Source of the DNA: Sitta carolinensis
Lineage: Eukaryota > Chordata > Aves > Passeriformes > Sittidae
Direction: 5' to 3'
Assembly (NCBI GenBank): GCA_032173965.1
Contig: CM063284.1
Coordinates: 65,098,863 to 65,162,862, forward strand
DNA length: 64,000 nt
Position numbers and translations under genes: made by a program
Notes under the pieces: model-generated
The model's input: only the letters and a program-made list of their open reading frames with translations
Told to the model about the DNA's origin: nothing
Databases searched by the model: none
Shown here: positions 50,001 through 61,349 of the stretch, piece after piece
Numbering within the stretch: the first letter of the stretch is position 1
Layout: the number at the start of each line of letters is the position of its first letter

Positions 50001-52329
50001 ACGTGTTCTAGGGTGCAGCAGCGGGTCTCAAGGCTGTTTGTCTGTTGGCTTAAGCGGTACAACAGAAATATCACACTATTTCCTTCAGAGGTGAATCATT
50101 GCCCAGCCCTGTCTTTATAGCAAGTGTTAAGTCCTTTTTTAAGTCACGAAAATATGGTTTATATACTATTTTGACCAAACTGTGGAACAGCCATTCTGAT
50201 AAATGTGTGTACATTTGTAGAAAGAAGAATCTGTCACTGATGAACTGTTGCCTGCAGATAAGCTCATGGAAACACAAGAAAAAGCAGAAGTTAAAACATT
50301 GAATCCTTCACTGGCTTAAATTGTCAAAATTCCTTCAACATACTTGGATTGTATTATTGCCATAGGAATGCTACAGTAGGAGCAGCCAGTCTACCCATAA
50401 AACCCAAAACCGGTGTGCACTCACTTCTTAAAAATACTGTGTTTGTCTGGTTGACCAGAAGAAATCCAGCATGGAGGCCAGGCCAGCTGAGATAAAGAGA
50501 ACCAAGCCACATGAAGCAAATGCTGGACACAGATAGGAGACAAGCCTGTGAAGCCAGCTCAGCTAACCAAAGGCTTCAGGCACCAGAGTACAGTGAGGGG
50601 GAAGAGTACATAGCACAGCTGTGAATCCCTCTATGGAGAGACATTTCCTTTGTGGAGTAATTTCTCCTGTGCCTATCTTCAGGAAAGAATTTGCGTGTCT
50701 ATTAAGTCCCACTAATACACTCTCAGAAAACCAGAGCATGTGCTTAAGGGGTTCTTATATCAAGTTTTACTGGCATCATTTGAGTGTGTGTGTTATCCCC
50801 TTGGCTTAGAGGGACTAGGCATTCCTGGAGTCCTTGATGATCTTACTGTAGCCTCCACAGTAAACTCCAAATGAAAAAGGAAAGTGAATATTACTAAATC
50901 AAGAAAGTTCATGACTGAAACATTACTGAACACCTCCTCCCGATCTAAGGCTTCATTTTGGGGTATCTGATCCTGTGAACAGCTTGCACAATGAGGCACC
51001 AAGGTCAACAGGGCTAATAAACCACAGGTTGTGCTTTCCGTTGAGTCAGAGGCTCTGCTGGCAAACATTCAGAGCCAATTCTGCAATGATCTACTGTGCA
51101 TGTTCTTATTATCAAGACAGTAGTGTCATTCTGGTTTAATGTTTTAGAGATCTTTCTCTGATAAAAAAAAAAACATAACTGTGCTTTGCTTTTTGTTGTC
51201 TCTTAAACAGAAATACACAAAGCTGTAAAAACACTTCTAATTATGTTTAAAAACCAATCACATTAAAACCAAAGCTGATGCCAAGAACATATTATTCACA
51301 CAAACTAAGAGATGCAGAAATGCTTCACTCCACTGCTATGGGCTGCAAGATAAAGTAAGCAGGAAATCTGTTTTATGGAGGCCAAACTCATGGTACCTAC
51401 CTTTGTATCTTCCCTTTTTGCCCTAAAGGCTGCATATAAACTTTCTTTTTAATATACCCTTTCCACTTACACATTCTGTTTAACTACTTCTTCCTTCCCT
51501 GCTCCCGTTCCCAGGGCCTGTCTTCCTGCTGTATTTTGTCTCTTTATCCAGTTGTTCTCCGCAACAAGTATCTCTCCCAATTTCAAAGCACCTTTTCCCT
51601 ACTCAGGCTGCATGAGGAGATGCTGTGTTCCATCTTATTTTTCCCAATCTGGATGTATCTTATGAAGTTGCAGGTTAGGAAAGGAAGGATTGAAGCTTCA
51701 CTCATTTCTCTATCATCCACCATCTGGGCTGACCATTTGGTGGGTACCTCTTAAGCAGCTCCCAGTGGAGGCACAGAGGAGACATGAAAATACAAATAGC
51801 TGCTTTTTGTTTTCAAATCTGGGACCTGCTGCCCAGACCTATTACTACCAAGGCGAAAAACATTCCTTGATATTGTGGAGTTGGTTGGATGCAGTGACAA
51901 AAAGTGATCAAAAGGTGATTCTGGAAGCTTTCTGCAAAATCCTGGTCCCCTTGACCTACAAAAGCAAGTGGATCAGTCTGACTGATAAGAAGTACCGAGT
52001 GTGACCTAAACACTGATCTCTGGAAACACATGAGGCACGTCAGTGCACATTTCTTACCTAGACAAGCAAGGCTTTGCAGTGAAGTGAAACATTGAATAGA
52101 GGATTATCTATATTTGTGGGCAAAGTCCTCCAGCTAAATCTGAACCACAGATCTTCACATCTGAAAATAAAACCATTATCTAGATTTTCCTCCTGTGGTG
52201 CAGATAATATAGCAATGCTGCCAGAGACTTCTATTCCTTATTGCTGCCTTCTGCTGCTGCTTTCCTGCTTCCAGGGGAAGAGTAGACAGTTCACAACAAC
52301 TCCTTCCACCTTGGGCAAAAAGATGACTT
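44017..52329. other. Non-coding DNA right of the main promoter
   Basis: GC falls quickly after 44,100. No supported exon and no clear repeat family over about 8 kb. It is probably intergenic, upstream of a minus-strand gene, or first intron if transcription runs rightward. Chance frames of 60-111 codons occur on both strands, none with recognisable domains. Confidence 0.5.
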
Positions 52330-52860
52330 CAGTTACAGCACTTCTCTAGAGTGGGCAGGAGCCACGACCTTCTGTCATTGTGAGAGCACAGTGCCTCACC
52401 TCTGTGCACTCACACACACACTTGAAGAAAGCAGAAGCGAGAGCAGCAAGAGCAGGTCTTTTCTCCAAGGGATGGCAAGCCAGGAACTGAGGTGAGCCCA
52501 TAGCCTGCCCTGCAGCCTCAAGTGAGCCAAGCAGGATGGGCTCAGTGATAGCAACCGAGAGTCCAGACCATAAGGAAAAAACATGCTGACAGGGAAGATC
52601 CAAGATCAAACCAGGAAGGCAGAACCAGGAAGCCAGTTCATAAGTCAGGTCCAGTGACACCAGGTCCAAGCAGGGCCATGATGATAAGAGAGTGTCCAGT
52701 TTAGGCTGGGGAGCCAGTCCAGACAATGAGTTCCAGAGAAAAGGTCTCTATAGCAAACCCTAGCCAGGCTGAGCTGGAGACCAAAATACCCCCCAGCAAC
52801 TCAAGCAGAGGCTGACAGTCCCCAGCTGAACTAAAAAGGGGCTCTGCTCCCTTTTAAAGT
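52330..52860. repeat. Degenerate CCAG-rich repeat, unclassified
   Basis: Between about 52,560 and 52,740 motifs such as ACCAGGAAGGCAG, ACCAGGAAGCCAG, AGGTCCAGTGACACC and AGGTCCAAGCAGGG recur with irregular spacing, like an eroded minisatellite or the repetitive part of a mobile element. A 126-codon minus frame covers it and is Leu-rich without family resemblance. ATGGCAAGCCAGGAACTGAG|GTGAGC at about 52,469-52,494 looks like a small plus-strand start exon but is unsupported. Confidence 0.4.
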
Positions 52861-55800
52861 GGTTGGGTGAAGGTCCCAGATGGGACTGGACAGATTTATT
52901 GAGAACTGTTGTGTGTTCTCAGGACCCTGATGGCAAGAATGAGCAAATGAAATACACACATATATGTATATATATTTACACATATAACCTATATGTCATT
53001 ATGTTAATTCTCTGTTTCTTAAGCCCCCCTCTCCATTTCCAAACATCTGGCTTATGATTTTTGGAACCTCTAAGGCTTGGAATAGATCGTAACTCTAAAA
53101 AATCTAACTGATATCACACATCAAGCAAAAGATTAAGAAGTTAAAGAAAGACACAGCTGCAATAAAGGGATTGCAAATACTTTTAGGTAAAAGTTTCAAG
53201 CGGCAAATAATATGGCCTGCATTCCAGTTTGTATCCAGGCTACTTTAAAATCTATTCAAGAACTTTCTAGTTTGCTTGTCTACAAATCATTATAATTCTC
53301 AAAAGATTTGTTCTGCATTTCCAACAATCTTCTACATACTTTCTTTTTTCTTTTCTTTTTTGTTTAAATTCGCATTACTGCTTTGTACTTCTACTACTAC
53401 CTGTTGTCCTCATTTTAGACTGTTCTCCTCAAACTGATTCTCCCTTTGATCTTTCCATTCCACAAGGGTGACTTTTCCAATATGGTCTCTATTTTTCATG
53501 ATCTTTAGTGGCACCTGTACTCCTTCCTAAGTTAAAAATCAACTGAAAAATTAGTGCTGTTTACCTTCTCCCTGCTCTCTAGTAGATACTAGTGAGTATC
53601 TGGCACATAAGTCAGGTTTTTTCAAGCAGTGTGCAGGCAGACTTGAATGCAAACACACACACAGGGCTGGGCTTGCAAGTGCTGGATTTCCTGGAACAAG
53701 ATTATATTCTAATTATCCTGCAGTAAGACATTTCAGGGCTGTTGAAAAAAAGTATACAAAATATGAAACAATGATTCTTATTAATAGCTTACTTTACCTC
53801 ATGTCTCAGCTTAATTTGGCTTCCTCTGTGTTTACAGTCTGATTTTGTGTGATAATTATTCCTGGCCAAATTATCTGAAACAATTTTTAAAACATTCAGT
53901 TTTTCGAATGTTCCTGTACAAACGTAAATCCCTTAATAGAGTTCAGTTATTATGTTTATTCTTCCCTCTTCATTGCAAGTTTGTGTAATCAGTTTTTAAT
54001 TTAGTTTATGTTGGAATCTTTTAATATTTAAAATCCTTTCCATGTGCTACCATTACCTCAAATGGACCAGGCTGAAGTCAGATGGATTTCTAGGCTGTGG
54101 ATAAATGTTTTCTACTCACGTTACTTTTTCAGCTGTGATTGTGTGTGTCGAGTCCCACCTGAAGTTCACAGCTCCTTCTTTGCCAGCAGAAGGGGTTATG
54201 AGGACGCTCCTTGAGCTGCTCCACTGCACATGGGCTAGTTCAGACGGCCTTCTTCAGTGGTTTGAGATAACTGAATTCATTCTGTAAAGAAGAAATTGTG
54301 TATGTAAACACATTTCCACCTGCTGGCTGACCAGTGGGAATGGAGACCTCTGCACTTGAACAGCCACCAGTACCTCGCAGAGGCATTTTCTTCAACCAGC
54401 AGAGACAGCCTCACAGTAAACATGTGCTTATGACCTGGCTTAGCTAAAACCTGGAAATCAAGAATGCTGCAAAAGCTACATTACCTTTGAAAAGAGATGG
54501 GTGTAACCAAGAATGGTGCATGGTACTGTGTGCAGGACACTGCGAGCCACTGCATGGGGCATTTCCCACTGGGCTGTTCTGGAAAATGCAGGTGTGGAGC
54601 CAGCATACAGCAAACCTTCCCAGATTGGACAGATGACTCAACAGAATGTCAAAACCATCTCTATGGAAGAGTTATTCAAGGATGATTCATGACCACTGTC
54701 AGGAGGAGATTATCCAGGGAGAGGACAAGGACAGTTTCAGCTTCTCAAATTGCTTCAGAGAAAATGAATATGATTCACACTAAACTCTGGCCACCACAAG
54801 TGCCCATCATGCCCTGATCCTTAGAGATTCTGGCAGCTGCTTCTCACGTCTTAATGAAAGAGGTCTGAAATATTTTAGAAACTACAGAGCAGCCCATAAG
54901 GCTTGAACCAACGATTTCACTCAGGGAAGATTTGGGCAGAGACTGCAGCTACCTTCATCCAGGAATACTCTCACATGCTGGAGAGATGTGACAAGGGCTC
55001 CTCTTCTCACTTAATGAGCATGTTCTTATCAGAAGAGATGCCCCACATCTGAGGAGCCAAAGATGAGGACAGTGAAAAGAGAAAACCAAACTTAATAGAA
55101 AGAGCATCACACACACACACACATTTGAGTTCAGGCAGCTTCTTGCACCCTTCTCCATCTCTGTGATTATGGAGGGGCTTCCAGGATCCAGCCTTCAATA
55201 AAAGGCATCTGTTCCTGAAGTTTAAACCAGCATTTAGTTGCTAACAGCACACAGTAACTCTACACATCAGTGCAGAGCAGGAAATGAAAAACGCTTTTTC
55301 TAACTATGTTATAATGGCAATTTTAGGTAGATGGAACATTTGCAGCAGATGCCAAGCTGGAAGCTGGCCACACCATTGGCTTTTCAGCAGCAGCTTTGGT
55401 CTTTGGAAGCTTTTCACAGGCTGACAATGCTTTAGAAGAGTCTACTTTTTTCCGGGATTACAGAAATCAATTGCATCACTTGTACATAGCATGAATGGTT
55501 ACCACGTGGACAGCTTCTTCAGCCAACTGACATTTATTCTAGGTTATCACATCAGGAGAGCCACAGGAAGTTTTCTCCACCTTTGTGGTGCAGTTTGTCA
55601 GAAGATGATTACCGTTTTTAAACTCAGTTTTTCTTGTTCAAAGAATAGATTATTTTTCTCACAACAAGCAAAATTAGTTCTCTCAGAGAAGGTTTGCGTG
55701 GTAAAGTGGTAAAGTGCCTTGTAAGGCATTTCAAGACTTGTGCACAACACCCATGTCACTGTAGTGGTGCACCTCTTGTCTTGAGCTCTACCTTTCCATC

Positions 55801-58134
55801 CTTCTTTCAGCACAGAAAACTGCACCAGGTGGTGAGAATGATAGTTCTGCCAATGTCAAGCCTCGTTGACATTGGTAAAACTTTCTCAATCAAAACAGAT
55901 GCATTTCATACATGTATATTACTCAAGGTACACCAGAGCAGAGGGGCAGGTTTCCCAGCTCAGCCCACATATCTTCACTACAGTCTTTGGAATAGCAGAG
56001 AGAAACCAAAATGTCCTAAAAGCCATCTGGCTTCACTCTGGGGGAGTTGCCTAACTTGCTAATATGAAGTTAGCAGATCACCTTATATATCCTTTTATCT
56101 TCTCTGAGGATGGCATAAGGATTAAGACTAGGGCACCCTCACCACTAGTTGATGCTTGGTTGCTGTCCTCAGCCTATTTGCTTCTCCTGTCAAACTGTTT
56201 TTGTGACCACCAGTTGGCACAAATCAAAGGAGCTTTCACACTCCACCTTCAGTTAGGAAACTTGTTTTGTCCACTTCTGGCCCAAGATACAGATTATGGG
56301 CGTAGTTTAAAAAAACATTTCTCTTTTCCACTCCCCCTACCCCCACCACCACCCCCAGACCAGTTATGCCTTGTAGAGGCTTGGGACACACTACTTAGCA
56401 ACTCCATGGTGAATCAAACATGTTACACAATGATTCGATTAAAGGAATCATTCCTCTTCAACCGAGACATCATTATGTCATGGATCTGCACAAAGCACTT
56501 TCCAAATGATCTTTTGTCCAACGGTTCAGAACAGCTGTTAATATTTAAGGAGCACCAGAAGTTATTAAGTGTCTCTGAAATGCCTATGGGATTTAAATGT
56601 TCTCTGTGAGGTCTACTTGATAGATTCATTGTAAATTTTGACTGGGCCATAGGACTGATTCATCTGCCCCTTGAGTATTTCCTAGCACATAGCGAAGAAA
56701 AGGTAGCAAAAATATATTTCCATACATATGCATGGCACACATATACCTTATGTAACATGTATTTCCATGTGTACTGACATATAAAAATGTGCTCAGAATA
56801 CATTTCACACTGTAAAGTTCACCACTTAGCAGTTGGGAAACACCACAAGAAATGTCACCTGTGCAGCAAGCACAGTTTAGTCCTGTGTAGTGAGTACTGG
56901 AGCCCAACATCGTGTTGTGCCCCTTTGCTGTGCATGAAGGCCAACCCATGCTCTGTGTGTGGCTGAGGGTGGGACCCCAGAGAAGCAGGATCAGGTGTGT
57001 TTTGATCACAGCTCCTCCCAAGAAAGAGTCACTGCCCTAGTGCTACCACCAGCTGCTCATCACCCCTTCTCTACCAGGGACATAATCACACTTTCTGATC
57101 TGCCAGCACAGCTCCATCTGTAGTCATTTCCTAACTCAAATTCTGTCAAATGATCCAGTTTTTGGGGGGGCAGTATGGGGGTGTGTGTGCTTTTAAATGG
57201 CAGTCAAAGCAGTGCCCACGCTAAGGCAGATCATTTTTGCAAAGCCGAGGAACAGTGAGATGTGCTCTTCTACCAGCAGACCCGAGAGGTCAGCAACCCG
57301 TGAGACAGGATCTGCTGCAGCCAGAAAATTGTGTGTGATTGCACCATTAATGAGCTCCTGTTCAATATTCCTTTTTGCCATATTGCTCAAGGCATGGGAC
57401 CAAAGCCTTAGTAATGGTGCCACTCAAACCCTGTGGTGGAGACAGAATTACTAATATCCGTAACACCCGCCACACTGGTATCACAGATACCCATTTGTTC
57501 ATTAATTTTAAATGCCCAGTTTGATTTTTTTTCAGAAGCTTTAGCATTATACAGCACTTTACTTGACAAGGGAACAACTTACGTTGACTTTTGCTGCAAG
57601 CATAAGCATCAGCACCTGAAATCTGGAATACAGTATATAAAAACACACTTGCTTAAATAAGCTGTCAAACTGTCAAAGCTTGATTAACATCATATAGGAA
57701 TTAGAGCAGAACCAACATACAACTCTGACAATCTCTAGTCTCTGTCCTCAGTTCTTTGTCTCATGCAGTACCCATTTGCCATTTTTTATATAGAACAAGG
57801 AAGGATACCCTGGATATGTCCCAGAGCAGATCCATCCTATGTCTTCAGCAAAGAAATATCCTGAGGGAAAAAGTATGTATGATGATGCAGTTATAATTAT
57901 AGGTATCAGGGCTGAGAGCATTTTGCAACCTTAATTCTAGTATTGTCAAAAAAGTAAGGACTTGATATTTTTAACCATTAACAAGGAAAAATAAATTTTA
58001 AAAAAGACCATTATTTCCTAGGTTTATGAAAACACACTGAAAGCCCAGAAATGTGTTTCTGTTTTCTCTCAGTACTCCAGCACACAGGAGCCTGCCTATT
58101 GTTCTTGAAGACATCACTTACTTTAACTAAAGGA
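52861..58134. other. Non-coding DNA
   Basis: AT-leaning unique sequence with a TA-rich patch near 52,958-52,995, a (CA)n at 55108-55123 and a perfect 10-bp hairpin at 55850-55875. The 181-codon plus frame at 56064-56609 is long for this composition but unrecognised, and includes a Pro-rich stretch from a C-rich simple tract. No gene supported. Confidence 0.5.
55850..55875 (+). other. Perfect inverted repeat (hairpin)
   Basis: CCAATGTCAA (55850-55859) and TTGACATTGG (55866-55875) are exact reverse complements with a 6-nt loop, GCCTCG. CCAAT is the core of NF-Y sites. It could be a structured RNA element or chance. Confidence 0.8.
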
Positions 58135-59075
58135 CAATTTCCCCCATTGCTAAGGGCAGGGACACCTTTCACTGGACCAGGTTGATCAAAACCCACATCC
58201 AGCCTGACCTTGCAGGGTTGGGGCAGCACAACTCTGGGCAACCTGTTCCAGTGCCTCATCACCCTCACAGTCAAGAATTTTTCCCTAAGATCAGACCTAA
58301 GCCTACCCTCTTTCAATCTGAATCCATTCTCCCTTATCCTGTCACTGCATGCCCTTGTAAAAAGTCCCTCTCCATCTCTCTTGTACATTCCCTTCAAGTA
58401 CTGGAAGGCCACAACTAGGTCATCCTGAACCCTTCTCTTTTCCAGGCTGAATAAACATGATTGTGTCAGCCTTTCCTCATAGGAGAGATACTTCAACCCT
58501 CTAATCATCCTGGTGTCCTCTTCTGGACTTTCTCCCTCCTGTGTTGGGGACCCCAGAGCTGGATGCAGCTCTCCAGGTGGGGTCTCAGAAGAGCAGAGCA
58601 GAGGGGCAGAATCTCTGCCCTCGCCCTGCTGGCCACACTGCTTTGGATGCAGCCCAGGTCACATTCGACTTTCTGGGCTGGAAGCACACATTGCTGGTCC
58701 AAGCCTCTCATCCACCTGCAGCACAAGTCCTTCTCAGCAGGGTTGCTCTTGACCTGTTCATCCCTCAGCCTATCAGGGGTTGTCCCACCCCATATGCAGG
58801 ACTTTACTCTTTATCTTGTTAAACCTCATGAGATTCCTGTGGGCCCACTTCTCGAGCATGTCCAGGTCCATCTGGACGGCATCCTGTCCTCCAGGTGTGT
58901 CAACTGCACCACTCAACTTGCTGTCATCTGCCAATTTACTGAGTATGCACTCAATCCCTTTGTTGGTGTCTTTAATGAAGTTATGAAATACCACTGGTCC
59001 AAGACCAGTAGTACAGACCCCTGAAGGACACCATTTATCACTGATGTCCATTGGGACGCATGCTCTTCTGATTTT
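58135..59075 (-). mobile_element. CR1 LINE, 5'-truncated, with decayed reverse-transcriptase end
   Basis: About 940 nt read on the minus strand as the last part of CR1 ORF2 plus its 3' UTR. Within 58773-59084 the frame holds a reverse-transcriptase core remnant, [17 protein letters not shown], where active CR1 has FADDTKL, followed by [20 protein letters not shown]. Within 58011-58508 another frame holds HWNRLPRVV and LRSDLREKFLTVRVMRHWNR, the usual C-terminal end. The pieces lie in different frames with stops between, so the copy is dead. It lacks its 5' part and its terminal octamer repeat. Confidence 0.95.
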
Positions 59076-61124
59076 CCTTCCCAAGCTTGACTGATTTTAT
59101 CCCACCCCACTATGATGTTTCTTTTCTTTTGGCACTTCTCAGCCCTATCCATTTCTCCTTGTCAGCTGAATCCTTTCCTTCTTCCCTTCCTTCCTTCCTC
59201 CTTTGGGCTGTGAATCCCCATCTGAGGCTCTGCCAAACTCCACTTTCCCCTACCTGAGTCTCTTCTCCCCCCAGTCCTTCTGCTTCACAAGCACCCCCTT
59301 GCTGTACAGTCTTCTTTCCCCTGATGAACACTCTGCCTTTGCCTCCTCACCCAGACAGTCCCAGTTCTACCCCAAAGCTTCCTCCTAAAAAGTCTCTAAG
59401 CCCACCAGGGTGCCTCTGTAGATCCTTCATCCAGCTCCAGTCTTCTGTCTTTTCTTATCCTGACTACTTTCCCCTGTCCCACTGCCATTCTGATTTTCCA
59501 AACAGACTTGCATTGTTGAACCAGTTCTGACTCTAGACTCCCAGCTTCCATACTCATCCTCCTTTTCAATTTCCTTATCAAGATTGTCATCTTCCTTTTA
59601 GTTTCCTCTGTCTCAGTTATCCCTTAAACTCTGGTTACCAGACTCCTCTTCCACAACTTCCGCTCTCTCTTGGAACTACCAACAGCTTGGCTGGTAGCAT
59701 GTGGATGGATTATCAAGGATGGAAAGAAGGGGGCTCAGTCCAGTTTCGTCTCTTCAACCCAAAGCCTGAGTTGGAGCTGCTGCCGGCTTTGTCCTTATAG
59801 ACACCTTGACCTGATCTCAGACACCTTAAGTACCTTAGTATGTGTAAGTTGCACAAATAAAATCTCTTGATTGCTTACAGCTTGAGAGCTTAAGCTCCAG
59901 TCCTCAGGGAATGGCAGGACAGACCTTGGGGTCAGAGATCTGACACTTACACCACTATAAAAATAACCAGTACTATCTTTATCCTTCTAATACATTACTA
60001 TAAAACCTGTATTGAGTATCAGGATCAGTTATCTGCCTGTACTTATATTAGACATTACAAAATATGCTTCAAAGTATGTATAATCTAATTAGACCAAAGA
60101 AACACGCCCCAAGAAACTAATCAGAAAAAAACTCCAACTCAGGTGGAAGTAGTATAGCCTTAGTATCATTTACTGGTTCTGGGCATACTCTGTGAATGCT
60201 GATAGCTTGCTCTGCAAGGCCATTTACACAATGCTCTGAAAATCCCCTGAGGTTTCCTCCTGAGCAAGTGCTGAAGATCTGGAAGTATGCAATAATGAGC
60301 TCCTACTAGAGAGCTCTCACTCACTTCCATAATTTGTGATGGAAAACACACCACACTGATCCTCTGCATTTACATTGCCTTCACCACTCCTGAGCTAGCA
60401 GAACAATTCAGGTATCTTAGGACTTCCCTTCCCAGCCAGTGAGGTATGTCCACATTGAAGGTGAGGCTCAGTACAGTCCAAAGGACCAAGTGAATAAGCT
60501 CTGCTGGGTTTGTGGCCTTGTTCTTGGGAGCTGGCAGTAAACAAAAGCAGCAGGAGCATGGGGACCTGTGACACAGGAGAGCGGCAAAAACTCTGTCTGG
60601 CAAAGTGAAATGGGAAAATTTCAGCTGATATGGGCAAAGATGGAAGTTATCTGCTGGGGACAAGGGCTGGGAGGAAAAGTGCAAAGAGGCTGGTTCCAAA
60701 ATGTTGGTAACCACTAGCCTAGAGACACTGGCAGCTTGCAGTAATTAATGTATTCCATTACCTCATGGTTTTATGCTTCAGATGCAGATTAATAGCATTC
60801 ATTCAAAGGAAGAATGACATCATCTGCATAAAATCCTTTCCAGTGTCATACAGTATTCTCTTGCTCTCTGATTATTGCTGGTCTACAGGATTAGTGATGG
60901 TGTTTCATATTTTGTTTTAAAAAATATAAGTCACTCAATCCTCCATTCCAGCCTGTTTTGTAAGAATCCTCCTAATGGAGAAAGGGACTTTATATCTAAA
61001 TATTTTTTCTGTCTCCTCCACCACCTCATTCCTGCAACAAACTTTCTGCAGAGGTTTAGTGTGTCTTCACAACCTGAAAGTAGCTTGTAGTGAGTGGGAG
61101 TCAGATGTGTCGCAAATACCATGC
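59076..61124. other. Non-coding DNA, pyrimidine-rich at the left end
   Basis: About 59,100-59,650 is C/T-rich on the plus strand with CTTCC repeats; the remainder is unique. No supported gene. Frames of 60-114 codons match nothing familiar. Confidence 0.5.
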
Positions 61125-61349
61125 AATAGGACAATAGGAAATGGCCCCAAGATGTGTCAGAGGAGGTTTAGATTGGACATTAGGACGTTGCCCAGGGAAG
61201 TGGTTGAGTCACCATCCCTGGAGATATTTTAAAGAAGTGTAGATGTGGCACCTGAGGACACAGTTTAGTGGTGGACTCACTAGTGCTGGGCAAATGGTTG
61301 AACTCAGTGATCTTAAAGGTCTTTTCCAACTTAAATGATTCTATGATTC
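61125..61349 (+). mobile_element. CR1 LINE 3' end, forward orientation
   Basis: It reads forward through GGAGGTTTAGATTGGACATT, then GGGAAGTGGTTGAGTCACCA and GATCTTAAAGGTCTTTTCCA, ending ATTCTATGATTC, the diagnostic CR1 tail. Between GACATTAGGACG and TTGCCCAGGG about 40 nt of the usual sequence are missing. Short and 5'-truncated, with no coding capacity. Confidence 0.95.

Noticed and set aside
58461..59024. 187-codon plus frame
   Set aside because: Antisense of the CR1 copy.
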